A stretch of 64,000 nucleotides of DNA from Bacteroidales bacterium. Lineage in GTDB: Bacteria > Bacteroidota > Bacteroidia > Bacteroidales > WCHB1-69. Position 1 is the stretch's first letter; the number at the start of each line of letters is the position of its first letter. The notes beneath the pieces were generated by a model that ran no database searches, was not told the origin of the DNA, and was given only the letters and a program-made list of their open reading frames with translations. Positions 36,166 to 44,575 of this stretch are shown here, piece by piece. The stretch is taken from positions 104,321 to 168,320 of the forward strand of contig JAGCUN010000030.1 in NCBI GenBank assembly GCA_017962845.1, in the 5' to 3' direction. Position numbers and translations under genes: made by a program.

Positions 36166-36650
36166 ATTGCTGGTTCTGTGTTTTCGCTATCCTTCCGGCG
36201 ATCCCAAACCAGATTCTACAATATCATTCCAAAAGACCATACAAAAAAAGCGCGGGATCCCGAGTTTCATCGCTCATCCCGTACACAAGGCTCTCGCATT
36301 GCCTTCCAACCGAGGATAAGCAATGCCGAAGCCCACGCTGTATGTTTATTGAACCTAATCAATAACATAACCAAATGGGCATTGAACATTGCCCTACCGT
36401 GCGGTTGGAAAAATGAATTTGCGAGATTCAGTGTACCGCAGATAAGACGTTGACTCAACGCCTTTTTAATATGTCTGTTGCCCGCCTTCCGCCCGCTCGG
36501 ACTTCGGAACGAACAACGGGACAAAATTACAACAAAATCCGAAAATGACAAATAGGGAAGTGAAAAATTTGGGGGAGGATATAGACTATAGAAGAAATGG
36601 TTGTGTGTGCAATTATGCGATTATGCAAGTTAATTGTAAAAGAACTCAAT
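36166..36650. other. 485-bp intergenic region with a conserved-looking element
   Basis: No gene is convincing. A minus-strand open frame (36267-36551, 94 codons) is more GC-rich than its surroundings. Its translation (for example MFNAHLVMLLIRFNKHTAW) resembles small 'hypothetical proteins' that I remember as recurring in Bacteroides genomes, which more likely reflects a repeated non-coding sequence. The sigma-operon promoter must lie near 36170-36240. The element may belong to the chromosome-wide repeat fraction. Confidence 0.4.
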
Positions 36651-37928
36651 TCACCGAGATAACAGCCAATCGGTCGCCGATACACAATGCACCGTGTAAT
36701 TACCTTCATGAATGTCTCGCGGTTCCCCGTACATCATAACGAGCGTAAGGCGATGACACCGCGTGGCGGCAGCCCCTTTCAACAAGCCCCCGACTTCACG
36801 CTTGTACAGTTTGGCAGAGGGGTTGCTGAAATCATAGGTCACTTGCACCAATTCCGTGACGTGTCCCTGATCAACAACAGCGAAATCCACCTCATAGTTC
36901 CTGTTTTCTCGTAGATAGAAAAGCTCCTGCGTGGCGTATTCCATGCGGCGCAACAATTCCACGCACACCACATTCTCCAATCTCCAACCCCAACTGTCGG
37001 TCTGGAGGACATCGTCATGGTCTGTAACGAACGCTGTGTCAATGGCGTATGCTTTCCTATAGTTTTGCCGCTCAATACTTTTGAACGAATAACGTGGAAC
37101 CAATCGAATCAAGTACGCCTTTTCAATATAGCTGACATAGTTTTTGGCAGTGTGGACAGAATTAAGATGATAGTTCTCTTGTACATCCTGATAATTAACC
37201 TCTTGACAAAACTTGTCCAACAATCCATTGGCGACTTGCTGCAAGGTTTTCTTGTACCGAACCTTATATCTCTTACAAATGTCTTTATTGATGATGGCAT
37301 CCAATAATGAGTGAATATATTTGCCCTGATTCTTCATACCAAAGGTTTCAGGCATGGCGCCTGACATCAAATAATTGTCGAGTGCATGTTGGCGCAACCC
37401 TTCCAATTTGGTTGTCTGTCCCTGAGTATCCACCTGTTTGGCAGCACAATAATCCTCAAACGAGAATGGATAAAGGTGGATTTCATTGTAACGACCTGTG
37501 ATGTGAGTGCTCAAATCATCACTCAAGAGGTTGGCATTGCTGCCTGTAAGCACCAAGTGGATTTTTTGTCGCAGCAGACGATTGACGAACAAAGGCCACT
37601 GGTCGATATTCTGCACCTCATCAAGGAAAAGGTGGGTAAACTCTCCATAGATTTTGTACAGCGTTTCCATTAGAAGGTTCATTTCGGTGGCTTTCAATGA
37701 AGCCAAAACAGCATCATCGAAGTTGGCGTAAGCAAATGACACGCCACTCTGTCTGAGCACCTTCTGGCACAATGTGGATTTTCCACAGCGCCGCACTCCG
37801 ATAACTATTTGGGCTACAGTACTGTCCAATTCCAACTGTTCTTCCTCTTTTCTGGTGACAAGACTGCCAAAGTCCGTGTTTTCCAGCTCTTCGCGCTGGT
37901 CGCGCAAAACCCTTTCCAATTCATTCAT
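36651..37928 (-). CDS. AAA ATPase with DUF4143 C-terminal domain
   Basis: The product has 425 residues from MNELERVL. Walker A lies in IVIGVRRCGKSTLC and Walker B in THLFLDEVQNID, followed by a sensor-like VLTGSNANLLS, then a DUF4143 domain ending in a PD-(D/E)xK-like segment (NYEVDFAVVDQGHVTELVQV). Such ATPases are frequent single genes on Bacteroidetes chromosomes and islands; their role is unknown. It has its own promoter and three 33-bp repeats upstream. Confidence 0.9.
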   Translation of the reverse strand: MNELERVLRDQREELENTDFGSLVTRKEEEQLELDSTVAQIVIGVRRCGKSTLCQKVLRQSGVSFAYANFDDAVLASLKATEMNLLMETLYKIYGEFTHLFLDEVQNIDQWPLFVNRLLRQKIHLVLTGSNANLLSDDLSTHITGRYNEIHLYPFSFEDYCAAKQVDTQGQTTKLEGLRQHALDNYLMSGAMPETFGMKNQGKYIHSLLDAIINKDICKRYKVRYKKTLQQVANGLLDKFCQEVNYQDVQENYHLNSVHTAKNYVSYIEKAYLIRLVPRYSFKSIERQNYRKAYAIDTAFVTDHDDVLQTDSWGWRLENVVCVELLRRMEYATQELFYLRENRNYEVDFAVVDQGHVTELVQVTYDFSNPSAKLYKREVGGLLKGAAATRCHRLTLVMMYGEPRDIHEGNYTVHCVSATDWLLSR

Positions 37929-37950
37929 AATGTCATTTTTTAATCCGCTG

Positions 37951-37958
37951 CAAAAATA
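37951..37958 (-). promoter_or_regulatory. -7 box TATTTTTG for the AAA ATPase
   Basis: The minus strand reads TATTTTTG 22 bp upstream of the ATG at 37928, and the 33-bp repeats begin 26 bp further upstream. Confidence 0.6.
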
Positions 37959-37983
37959 CAAATTTTCAATGAATTACAAACAC

Positions 37984-38082
37984 AAACTGCACCAATCGGT
38001 AAGTTTTTACTACTCTAAACTGCACTAATCGGTAAGTTTTGGTAAGCCATAACTGCACTAATTGAAAGTAAAGACTTCCATG
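37984..38082. repeat. Three direct repeats with exact 33-bp period
   Basis: AAACTGCACCAATCGGTAAG (37984), AAACTGCACTAATCGGTAAG (38017) and the weaker TAACTGCACTAATTGAAAG (38050) begin exactly 33 bp apart, about three helical turns. The array lies between the ATPase promoter and the divergent LRR/Dam genes. It looks like a set of operators or iterons on one face of the helix. Confidence 0.8.
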
Positions 38083-38182
38083 ATGGAAAAATTTTTCATG
38101 AGTTGTAAAAAACAGTCAGGTTTTTGTTATTTGTATAAATATAAATACAGTATGTAAATAAACCATATAATTAAACATTATC

Positions 38183-38914
38183 ATGAGATTAAGCAAAAAT
38201 AATATTTTAGGGGATGACATGTGGAGAATGGATGAATCCCTGAGAAAAAAGCTCCTTCCAGATGGCGGAAATTATTCTTATGATCCTCGAACCGATACCT
38301 ACAACTTTTGGGGCAACGTCGTGGTCCCCAAAGAACTTGTAAACGATGGTCGTTTCACCATTAAATTCGGCAGAATTGAAGGAGACTTCGACTGCTCGGA
38401 ACTGAACCTCGTTTCACTCGTTGGCGCTCCAAAATATGTCAGCGGAGCCTTTAATTGTAACTCAAACGAACTCAAAACGTTGGAAGGAGGACCACGACAT
38501 GCTAGTTGTTATTATTGCATGGATAACAAGCTGTTATCTTTACGCGGGGGGCCAACAGAAACTCAATTATTCGATTGTGCATTTAACAACCTGACCTCCT
38601 TAGAAGGCGCGCCACAAGAAGTTGAGTGGTTCACCTGTAGCTTTAATCATCTGACGACATTAAAAGGCTGCAATACACAAATGTACTACAGTACATTTGA
38701 TTGCAACGACAACAAACTCACTTCGCTAGATGGAGCACCCGAATGGGTTGACCGCTTTTATTGTGCTAGAAATCAACTAAGATCATTGAAAGGAGCCCCT
38801 AAATATGTCAAGAAGGAATTTGACTGCCGTGACAACCCTCTGAACTCGTTAAAATGGGCTCCAAAAGATGTGTGGGAATTACTATGTGACGATGGATTGA
38901 AAGATAAATACTAA
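38183..38914 (+). CDS. Leucine-rich-repeat-like protein
   Basis: The 243-residue protein has about eight repeats of roughly 20 residues with the pattern FxCxxNxLxSLxGAPxxV, for example FDCAFNNLTSLEGAPQEV and FDCNDNKLTSLDGAPEWV. These fold as a short right-handed solenoid. There is no signal peptide. Similar repeat proteins occur in phages and islands without known function. It is followed after 14 bp by the dam gene in the same direction. Confidence 0.75.
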   Translation: MRLSKNNILGDDMWRMDESLRKKLLPDGGNYSYDPRTDTYNFWGNVVVPKELVNDGRFTIKFGRIEGDFDCSELNLVSLVGAPKYVSGAFNCNSNELKTLEGGPRHASCYYCMDNKLLSLRGGPTETQLFDCAFNNLTSLEGAPQEVEWFTCSFNHLTTLKGCNTQMYYSTFDCNDNKLTSLDGAPEWVDRFYCARNQLRSLKGAPKYVKKEFDCRDNPLNSLKWAPKDVWELLCDDGLKDKY

Positions 38915-38928
38915 ACATAGACAAAATT

Positions 38929-39834
38929 ATGACAAAAAAAATGATTGGGAATCATCAGGGTAAACCTTTTCTCAAATGGGTCGGCGGAAAATCTCAACTA
39001 CTCAATTACATAGAAAGGAAAATGCCTGATTTGAAGGGATACACCTATATTGAACCATTCGTTGGCGGCGGGGCAGTTCTATGGCATGTATTAAATACCT
39101 TTCCGCCTAAACGGATTATAATAAACGACCTGAACCCGACTCTAATAACGGCCTACAAAATAGTACGCGACAGAACGGATGATTTAATTGAGGAAATGAA
39201 AAAAATACATGAAACGTATGCCTCCTGCAAGTGTCTTGAAGAAAAAAAGGATTATTATTTGTTCAGCCGCGAACGATTCAATAAGACAGGATTGTGTGAA
39301 TTAGAAAAGACCGCCTTGTTTATCTTCCTTAATAAAACTTCATACAATGGGTTGTTCCGGGTCAATACCAAGGGAGCTTTCAACTCGCCATTTGGGAAAT
39401 ACACCAATCCCCTGATTTGTGACGAATCGACACTCCGGAATGATGCGAAACTACTGAAAGACAATAATATTCAGATTGTTCAGGGTGATTTTTCGCGGAC
39501 AAGTCAATATGTTGATGAGAACACGTTTGTTTACCTGGATCCACCCTATAAACCACTAAGCATAACCGCACGATTTACAAGTTACAACACAACTGGTTTT
39601 GATGATGAAGAACATCGGCGCTTGAAGAATTTTTGCGACGAAATAAACAATCGCCATGGGTGTTTTCTTTTATCAAATTCAGACACGATGCAATGTTCTC
39701 CCCCCGATCCTTTTTTTGATGACCTATATTCCGAATATCACATTGAACGTGTTGAGGCTCCACGTAGGATAAACTGCAAAGGAGATGGACGGGGAAAAAT
39801 AACAGAAATATTGGTCACTAACGTTGACAAATAG
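38929..39834 (+). CDS. Dam-type DNA adenine methyltransferase (D12 class)
   Basis: The 301-residue protein has the SAM motif FLKWVGGKSQLLNYI, then YIEPFVGGGAVLWHVL and the catalytic FVYLDPPYKPLS. It methylates adenine N6 in a short site, GATC for most of the group; the actual site cannot be read from sequence. No cognate endonuclease is adjacent, so it is an orphan or self-protection methylase of the island, a common cargo of phages and satellites. Confidence 0.92.
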   Translation: MTKKMIGNHQGKPFLKWVGGKSQLLNYIERKMPDLKGYTYIEPFVGGGAVLWHVLNTFPPKRIIINDLNPTLITAYKIVRDRTDDLIEEMKKIHETYASCKCLEEKKDYYLFSRERFNKTGLCELEKTALFIFLNKTSYNGLFRVNTKGAFNSPFGKYTNPLICDESTLRNDAKLLKDNNIQIVQGDFSRTSQYVDENTFVYLDPPYKPLSITARFTSYNTTGFDDEEHRRLKNFCDEINNRHGCFLLSNSDTMQCSPPDPFFDDLYSEYHIERVEAPRRINCKGDGRGKITEILVTNVDK

Positions 39835-39873
39835 AGCCCACCCCTCCGTTATTAATACCCAACAACAATCAAA

Positions 39874-41468
39874 TTATTCAAAATCCTTCAACACCTCGTC
39901 CCTGCCGCGTTTACTCTCCTCTTCCCACCTTATAAGTGCTTCCTTATATTGCTTTTGTTCAAAATCATCCAGCGCTTTCTTGTTTGCAAACAAATTCACG
40001 TTGTCAATTTTCTCAATAAGAACCATTGTCCGCTTACCCTCTCGATCATAAGCATTTTTATACAATCCATGGTATTTTTTATTGGGCTTAGTTGCTGGCT
40101 TATCAAGATTAATTCCACACTCACGCCCCACTTTGTAAGTCACGGTTTCGCTAATATTGGGATAACCGTTTTCCCGCATTTTTTGCTGCATTATCAACGT
40201 TGTGTCACCTTCCTCATAAAGTTCTCTAAAGCGTTTATGCCTATCTGACTTTTTCACCGTTTTCCTCACTTCATGTACGTCTGACCAGCTGCAAAACTCA
40301 CCGGAATCGTCAGCATATTTGTCACCTATTACCATTTGCCTTTTTTCAAGGAGATACCCAGATGACTCACACATTCTCAAATTTCTTTCTTTGTTTGCAT
40401 AAGCAGATTCCACTCGGTCCAGGATTATTTTCTTTTCATCATCCACAGCGGGGTACTCGTTGCAGTTTTCCACGTAATACTTCGATGCGGAATAAAGCGC
40501 TTCCTCGAAGGTGGCGTTGCAATAACAAACTGCCATTATTGCGGCAGAGGCAATGTGTCGTTTCCGATAATCTAACAGTTTGAAATTCCCGTAATATTCT
40601 TTTAATATATGCACTGTACCATCATTTCTCCACACATAATAGGCGACGCCATCAACAATTTCAACCTTGTAATCATATTGCTTGTCTTGCGTATAATACC
40701 TATAGCCTCTGTTTTTTTCGCACCATTTGACAAATTTTTTAACGAAATTGCAGTTTTTCCACCTATAAGCAACCTCCTTGTCTGTAAAAAGACTGTATGC
40801 TTCTGGTCTGACCAATGGAATACGACGATATTCATAACTTTTAATTGCTGCCTGCTTTGCTTCAAGTTTTGATTCAAAGAATGTGGCTTCGCTATACCAC
40901 TTAAAACCTTTAGTATAGCCTGCCGACATCATGTGCCTACAAGTTGATAGATTTCTGTCATTTTTTTTAGACCAAATTGCCGCAACTTCATTTCCAAACA
41001 TCACTTTCACACATGTGATTAGTTCATCTGATACAAGTTTCCAGTATGCAGCATATTCAATGGTTCCACTCCATGGGCAAAGAAAAGCAAAATGCAACTT
41101 GTTACGCAGAGAGTACCATACAGCAACCAACGAAGGCATTATTGCTTTCAGCTCATCCGAACGACGGTAAACTTCGTCAACCAGCACTGTCGTATCCATA
41201 TCAATAAAAATGGCAGCTCCATGTCTGAAGATACCATCGGTATAGGCCACTGTTCCCCCATAATCCAATACAACAGGAAAAAAACCGGGCTTGCTACATT
41301 TATAAGACTGTGCAGCTTTTTCATCTTCAAAAACTTTATCCTCTGGCTTTTCCATTCCTGATTGTTCTTCGAGAACTTCCGAAAGAGGGCGTGACCTAAT
41401 GCTTGATTTGCCATCTTTTTTGTGCGTACCTTGTCAAGATAGGCCACTGTAACAATGTCTGTTTTCAT
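39874..41468 (-). CDS. Primase-like (VirE_N/BT4734-like) protein with a -1 frameshift
   Basis: The main frame (39874-41355, 493 codons) has IFIDMD, LRNKLHFAFLCP and NDRNLSTCRHMMSAGY, spaced like the primase-type N-terminal domain in Bacteroidetes mobile elements. The natural N-terminus, MKTDIVTVAYLDKVRTKK from 41468, lies in the neighbouring frame. The frames meet at A-AAA-AAG (41415-41421, minus strand), a classic -1 slippery heptamer, after which the main frame reads DGKSSIRSRPLSEV. It is either programmed frameshifting or a disabling mutation; initiation at 41355 is also possible. It may replicate the island after excision. Confidence 0.6.
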
Positions 41469-41518
41469 AGTTGATTCCATATATTTTTCTGTTGATTCCG
41501 TTTTGCTTTTTAGTGTTC

Positions 41519-41751
41519 GGGGCGAGTTGGGAATCAACAAGGACTCGCCCCTACGTCACATTTTCGGACTCTCGCCTACGGTTCGAGAGGATTTAGTATA
41601 TTTATATCACGAATTATTTATACCACTAAAAATTGTAAAACCATCAGAGATACAAGTTTACAATACACGTTTACAAGATATTTCAAGGTTGTGTGCGGCT
41701 TTGCCGCACACAACACTTGGGGGAGGTGTGCTACCGCACACCTCCCCCAAG
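41519..41751. other. Cluster of strong hairpins (possible origin or structured RNA)
   Basis: The 420-bp stretch without a long gene (41469-41889) holds GGGGCGAGT/ACTCGCCCC (41519-41527 and 41543-41551), CTCTCG/CGAGAG (41569-41589), a perfect 12-bp stem with a TTT loop (41688-41714) and a perfect 16-bp stem with a TACC loop (41716-41751). The last two are GC-rich in A/T-rich DNA and separated by one base. They lie between the primase-like gene and the integrase gene. A T-rich run at 41768 could terminate transcription from the left. Confidence 0.7.
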
Positions 41752-41889
41752 AGAGCAGCAATGTTGGATTCTTTTTTTTCTCTTTTTCTTTTTTTCTTCA
41801 AATCATCTACATAAATAATATTTTATTACACACAATAGTATGTGTTTTTTTTATGCAGATGCAACCTTTAAAGAGCTACACAATGAGAA

Positions 41890-42051
41890 TTAACTATCAT
41901 CGTCCAATATAGTAACATTACTCACATCTATGTCATTGAGGTCAATGTTTTTCTGCTGTGAGTTACAACAACGCTCTTCGATGATTTCCATCAGTTCTTC
42001 CCTGCTTTTTGGCACACAACGGCGCATTAAACCTGAATTGGTGATTCTCAT
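41890..42051 (-). CDS. 53-residue acidic small protein downstream of the integrase
   Basis: The frame runs from ATG at 42051 (MRITNSGLMRRCVPKS) to TAA at 41890 and lies 27 bp after the integrase stop. The second half is acidic and ends VTILDDDS. It is too short for family recognition. Its position, strand and clean start suggest a real small gene, possibly a recombination cofactor or leader; nothing confirms expression. Confidence 0.5.
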   Translation of the reverse strand: MRITNSGLMRRCVPKSREELMEIIEERCCNSQQKNIDLNDIDVSNVTILDDDS

Positions 42052-42078
42052 AGTATAATTTTATAATTAATTTTTCTC

Positions 42079-43308
42079 TTAGTTATGCAGGAGCTCCTTC
42101 AATGCCTTACTTTCCCTCATCGCTTTCCTATTCAGCATATTAACGTAGCCGCGGGTAGTTTCGTAGCTACTATGTCCCATCTCCGCTTGCACATCTGTCA
42201 GATTAGCGCCAGTCTCAATCCTTACTGTAGCGTAGGTGTGTCTTGCCTGAGATATTTTGAAGTGTTCCATGCCCAAATCATCAGCAACAATCCGCAAGCC
42301 ATCATTTATCTTTGCATTTATCGTGGTAATCCGATCCACTTCCTGTGCCTCAGTTTCAGCATTATTAAGATAGGGGAAAATGTAATCATTTGGTTTCGAT
42401 GGATTTATACGTCCATACCTATTGAATATTTCAACTGCATAAACAGTTAGCGGAATGGTCACCTCAATTCCCGCCTTCATCGTCTTATGCCGGATAAAAT
42501 TGACCTCAAGGCCATCTGCTCCCATTCTGAAATTTCGGTTACGAAACCGCAATATGTCAGAGTAATAATGACCATTTAGCTCGAATGACAAGACAAAGAA
42601 ATCACGAGCGAACTGAGCCAATTTATCAGCACTATGATATGCGAATATTTTTTTCAACGAATCAAGCGACAAGCCTGAATTCATCTTCCTTGTTGAGCTT
42701 AATTTCATCCCCTTAAATGGGTGCTTGTCTTCAATATACTTCTGCGCCACTGCATAGTTATACAAAGCCTTTAAGTGGCGGAAATACAGCCTCACTGTAT
42801 TCTCATGGATTCCCTCGCTTTCCTTTCTGATAAAGGATGCTAATCTGTCAACATATTTTTTATCAATCTGTTCCATTGAAGTATCTTTGTCGTAGCGCAG
42901 AACCCAATTTACAGCAGCATTGTATATTTTCCTGGTTTTGAATGATTTTTCTGTTTTTTTCATGTACTCCTCCAAGACAACAGAGATCCGAAAATCCCCG
43001 CTTCGGTATTTTCCATGCAAATGATAGTAATATAGACGGCCAAAAGTATCAAATGAGAAATCATTGCCTAGTTTTTCAACCAGCTCACAAGCAATATTGT
43101 AGGCGGGCAGTACCTCTTCATAAGCCATTTTATAATTCTTCAATCTTTTGTTCTCGAATTCTTCAGCAGTAATTTTTATTTTCCCATTTGCCGAAAATGT
43201 ACGAGGTAGGCGGTTATGGGTCACTCGAATCTTTAGGACTCGCCTGTCCCCCTCCCCTTTGGATGATGTTTGTGAGTTATTTCGGACTATCTGTACGGTT
43301 GCTTTCAT
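42079..43308 (-). CDS. int: Tyrosine recombinase, island integrase
   Basis: The 409-residue integrase has an N-terminal arm-binding domain (RVLKIRVTHNRLPRTFS, then an EFENKRLK-type segment), a SAM-like core-binding domain (about residues 110-200) and a C-terminal catalytic domain with HFKISQARHTYATVRI, MGHSSYETTRGYVN and the Tyr nucleophile in RGYV. It lies about 200 bp from the right repeat, as usual for elements that target tRNA 3' ends. It should recombine 16214-16276 with 43512-43574. Confidence 0.95.
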   Translation of the reverse strand: MKATVQIVRNNSQTSSKGEGDRRVLKIRVTHNRLPRTFSANGKIKITAEEFENKRLKNYKMAYEEVLPAYNIACELVEKLGNDFSFDTFGRLYYYHLHGKYRSGDFRISVVLEEYMKKTEKSFKTRKIYNAAVNWVLRYDKDTSMEQIDKKYVDRLASFIRKESEGIHENTVRLYFRHLKALYNYAVAQKYIEDKHPFKGMKLSSTRKMNSGLSLDSLKKIFAYHSADKLAQFARDFFVLSFELNGHYYSDILRFRNRNFRMGADGLEVNFIRHKTMKAGIEVTIPLTVYAVEIFNRYGRINPSKPNDYIFPYLNNAETEAQEVDRITTINAKINDGLRIVADDLGMEHFKISQARHTYATVRIETGANLTDVQAEMGHSSYETTRGYVNMLNRKAMRESKALKELLHN

Positions 43309-43379
43309 CGTAGTGTGTTTGATTCAAAATAACAAAAATTGATTGTTTTTTTACTTTTGTTTGAAAAAAAAATACCTGA

Positions 43380-43398
43380 CTAACATTTCGACTAACAT
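43380..43398 (+). repeat. Right subterminal repeat CTAACATTTCGACTAACAT
   Basis: It matches 16313-16331 at 17 of 19 positions, in the same orientation, 114 bp inside the right direct repeat. Confidence 0.6.
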
Positions 43399-43511
43399 TT
43401 TATCGAAATGTCAGGAATCTGGAAGAAAACAAGTTTTTGTAATATACTTGTTTCCAAATGATTGCACTCACTTTCGGAAACAAGCAGAAACGAAAAGAAA
43501 AGAATTAAAAA

Positions 43512-43574
43512 GACTGGCAGTCAAGAGGTCGTGAGTTCGATTCTCATACGCTCCACTCTCAAAATCAAGCACTT
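43512..43574 (+). repeat. attR: 63-bp direct repeat, right copy
   Basis: It is identical to 16214-16276 and carries only the 3' part of tRNA-Ala, so no tRNA is made here. Confidence 0.95.
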
Positions 43575-43599
43575 ACAAGGAAACTTGTGAGTGCTTTTT
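43567..43599 (+). terminator. Terminator copy in attR
   Basis: AAGCACTTACAAG-GAAA-CTTGTGAGTGCTT forms a 13-bp stem with one G.T pair, followed by TTT. It would insulate the island from the chromosome on the right. Confidence 0.75.
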
Positions 43600-43768
43600 C
43601 TTTACAAGTGACCTTATTGTGACCTTTTGTTTGCGTTTCAACTTATTTTCATTCATTGTAAATAATAATCGAAAAGTATACCACCTTGGACAAGATACGA
43701 ATAAATTGAAAATTGAGAATGGAAAATTGAAAAATGAAGACCTTTAACTGCAATTCAAGAAAATGATG

Positions 43769-43776
43769 TATTTTTG
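43769..43776 (+). promoter_or_regulatory. -7 box TATTTTTG for the barrel gene
   Basis: TATTTTTG lies 19 bp before the ATG at 43796, supporting that start over the in-frame ATG at 43763. The gap before it (43600-43765) contains A-rich attgaaaattgagaatgg repeats like those at 2160. Confidence 0.65.
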
Positions 43777-43795
43777 CAGTCGTAAAATGAAAGAC

Positions 43796-44575
43796 ATGAA
43801 GAAACTGATTCTTTGCCTTCTGATACTCACTCTCGCAGGTGCCGCACAAGCCCAGCGCTTCATCGGTTCCGTCATCGCCGGCGCCAACTTCTCGCAAGTG
43901 GATGGCGACGAGGTGGCCGGCTTCTACAAGGCCGGCTTCAACGGCGGCCTCTCCGTCATGATGCCCCTCGACAACAGCTTCCACTGGTTCGCCACCATCG
44001 AACTGCTCTACACACAGAAAGGCAGCTTCCAAAACTCCTACCGCGCCAACGCCACCCTATACGACACCATACCCCTGCTGTGGCACAACGAGGATTTCTC
44101 CGTGCCTTTCAACAACAAAATCAAGTATAAGCTGAACCTCGACTACGTGGAAGTGCCGGTGGTGTTCCATTACGAGGACTGGCGCAGCGGCTGCTCCATC
44201 GGGGCCGGCTTCGCCTGGGGACGACTGGTGCGCGCCCACGAGATCGAGAACGGCTGGACCACCACCACCGACCTCCGTTCCGGCATGTACAGCAAAAACG
44301 ACTGGAGCGTCATCGCCGACGCCAAGATCAGACTTTGGAAAGGACTGAAACTCAACTTCCGCTTCCAGTATTCGTTCGTGCCGCTGCGCACCCGCATCTA
44401 TAACCCCTTCGTACCCGACCTGAAAGAGGTGCGCAAACAGTACAACAATGTCATCACCGTGCGGCTCATCTACTCCTTCAACGAGAAATTCATCTCCAAC
44501 CCCGACTACGTGCGGGGCGGCAAGAAAGGTCCACGCTGGATTCACGACACCTCCACCGGTTGGTACCGCAATTAA
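43796..44575 (+). CDS. PorT-like outer-membrane beta-barrel protein
   Basis: The product has 259 residues from MKKLILCLL with a signal peptide ending AQAQ. The body is of the PorT/outer-membrane barrel type: FIGSVIAGANFSQVDGDEVAGFYKAGFNGG at the start, repeated amphipathic strands, and a terminal ITVRLIYSFNEKF. Some members of this broad group take part in type IX secretion, but barrel similarity alone does not assign that role. It is convergent with the CotH gene, the two stop codons overlapping. Confidence 0.75.
   Translation: MKKLILCLLILTLAGAAQAQRFIGSVIAGANFSQVDGDEVAGFYKAGFNGGLSVMMPLDNSFHWFATIELLYTQKGSFQNSYRANATLYDTIPLLWHNEDFSVPFNNKIKYKLNLDYVEVPVVFHYEDWRSGCSIGAGFAWGRLVRAHEIENGWTTTTDLRSGMYSKNDWSVIADAKIRLWKGLKLNFRFQYSFVPLRTRIYNPFVPDLKEVRKQYNNVITVRLIYSFNEKFISNPDYVRGGKKGPRWIHDTSTGWYRN

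Larger units (their letters stand above)
16277..43574. mobile_element. 27.3-kb genomic island integrated in tRNA-Ala
   Basis: The region lies between 63-bp direct repeats of the tRNA 3' end. It carries a tyrosine integrase beside the right repeat (42079-43308), a serine recombinase and an excisionase-sized protein at the left end, and a primase-like gene. Near-identical 19-bp repeats at 16313 and 43380 lie just inside both ends. The cargo is visibly more A/T-rich than the flanks. No relaxase, type IV secretion, capsid or terminase gene is visible, so it is an integrative island or satellite rather than a conjugative element or complete prophage. Confidence 0.9.

Noticed and set aside
41500..41770. 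Retron-like msr/msd for the paired hairpins
   Set aside because: No reverse transcriptase gene is nearby; origin, terminator or structured RNA remain better options.
16277..43574. Conjugative transposon or complete prophage
   Set aside because: No relaxase, coupling protein, Tra genes, terminase, capsid or portal gene is present; only recombination and primase-like functions are visible.
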